A stretch of 13,664 nt of DNA from the NCBI GenBank assembly GCA_030044775.1, contig JASICF010000344.1, positions 1-13,664 on the forward strand, read 5' to 3'. Below are positions 13,039 through 13,664 of this stretch, one piece after another (position 1 is the stretch's first letter; each line of letters begins with the position of its first letter). Under the pieces are notes generated by a model that saw only the letters and a list, made by a program, of their open reading frames with translations, did no database searches and was not told the origin of the DNA. Source of the DNA: Candidatus Sulfotelmatobacter sp. Lineage in GTDB: Bacteria > Acidobacteriota > Terriglobia > Terriglobales > Acidobacteriaceae. Position numbers and translations under genes: made by a program.

Positions 13039-13664
13039 TCAATCGGCACTTCTCCCTTCTGTAGGAACCCTGTGATTGCTCGTCGCTGAGTAATCTTCGC
13101 GCGTGATTCCGAGCCTATGCATCTTGGATTGCAGCGTGGTGCGCTTCAAACCCAGCCGGTATGCTGCACCTGTACGCCCAGAAAGCCTGCCTTCAGTTTC
13201 GCGAAGGACGCTGATAATATGCTCCCTCTCTGCCTGCTTCAGGGATTGCTCCGGAGATCGAGGTGCCTGCGCCTTAAGTTCATCGACCGGCGCGATCAGA
13301 GTATTTCCTTCCGTCAGGATCACGGAGCGCTCGATGAAGTTCTCCAACTCTCGTACATTGCCAGGCCAATGCCAGTCCATGAGAGAGCTCATGGTATCCG
13401 TGGGTATTGTCTGAATCTCTCGGCCGATCACCTTCGAAAATTTTTGGACGAAGTGATGGGCCAGCAAGGGAATATCCTCGCGCCGATCGCGAAGGGATGG
13501 AAGGCGGACTGGAAACACGTTCAAGCGGTAAAACAAGTCGCTGCGAAACAGCTTCTGCGCTACGTTTTTCGCCAGATCCTGGTTGGTAGCCGCGATCAGC
13601 CGCAGGTTCACTTTAATCGTTCGTGTCCCGCCCAATCTTTCAAATTCGTGATCCTGCAACACTC
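13039..13664 (-). CDS. Sigma-54-dependent activator, FhlA type, C-terminal part (5' end outside window)
   Basis: About 208 codons of a second enhancer-binding activator; the frame is open to the right edge, so the start is outside the window. The GTG at 13662 is not the start, because the text is already mid-domain (VLQDHEFERLGGTRTIKV). Visible are the later AAA+ motifs: LRLIAATNQDL, RSDLFYRLNVFPVRLPSLRD, REDIPLLAHHF and HWPGNVRELENFIERSVIL. The C-terminal Fis-type helix-turn-helix of FhlA-like regulators follows (VLRETEGRLSGRTGAAYRLG, then KRTTLQSKMHRLGI). FhlA-type proteins usually have GAF or PAS sensors in front of the ATPase, but these cannot be seen here. It differs clearly in its helix-turn-helix from the activator at the left edge, so the two are not copies of one another. 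Confidence 0.93.
   Translation of the reverse strand, partial: VLQDHEFERLGGTRTIKVNLRLIAATNQDLAKNVAQKLFRSDLFYRLNVFPVRLPSLRDRREDIPLLAHHFVQKFSKVIGREIQTIPTDTMSSLMDWHWPGNVRELENFIERSVILTEGNTLIAPVDELKAQAPRSPEQSLKQAEREHIISVLRETEGRLSGRTGAAYRLGLKRTTLQSKMHRLGITREDYSATSNHRVPTEGRSAD

Overview
The window looks like chromosomal DNA of a soil-type Acidobacteriota. The reasons are a moderately GC-rich sequence, a large SBBP-propeller protein with a DUF11 and an Ig-like tail, FNR- and NtrC-type regulators, and a cysteine-type CcmE. The phylum call is inference from gene content and remembered family resemblance; there is no rRNA or other phylogenetic marker beyond the ribosomal and tRNA-modification genes. No phage, transposon, CRISPR or plasmid signature was seen.

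Layout. 1-591 (+): C-terminal end of a sigma-54-dependent activator, cut by the window edge. 636-4133 (-): a 1165-residue exported protein with seven SBBP repeats, convergent with the first gene. 4134-4576: a gene-free stretch upstream of both the SBBP gene and a PilZ gene (4577-5059, +). 5103-8323 (-): a tight cluster transcribed ccmE-ccmA-ccmB-ccmC-ccmD-VOC. The ccmA/B/C/D junctions each overlap by four bases, and ccmD is a 44-codon gene that is easy to miss. 8445-8879 (-): a small exported protein of unknown function. 9071-11549 (+): the conserved translation operon rpsP-khpA-rimM-trmD-rplS behind a good sigma-70-like promoter at 8991-9019. 11659-12372 (-): a Crp/Fnr regulator with an FNR-like cysteine set but a CRP-like recognition helix. 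12373-13038: a long gene-free stretch with short inverted repeats. 13039-13664 (-): the C-terminal end of a second, FhlA-type sigma-54 activator, cut by the right edge.

How the genes work together. CcmA, B, C, D and E form the haem-export and chaperone half of cytochrome c maturation System I; the ligation half (CcmF/H/G) is not in the window. The rpsP operon makes two ribosomal proteins, a 30S assembly factor, a small KH RNA-binding protein and the m1G37 tRNA methyltransferase. The regulators and the PilZ protein point to signalling by sigma-54 activation, probably redox or oxygen (cysteine-type Crp/Fnr), and cyclic di-GMP.

Most notable points: rimM has no canonical start codon able to supply its conserved first strand, although the frame is open back to the khpA stop; CcmE has Cys in place of the haem-binding His; the Crp/Fnr protein is a sensor/reader hybrid; and the SBBP protein's last Ig-like domain is interrupted by a two-helix insert ending in a lipobox-like Cys. 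I see no clear new multi-gene defence or metabolic system here.
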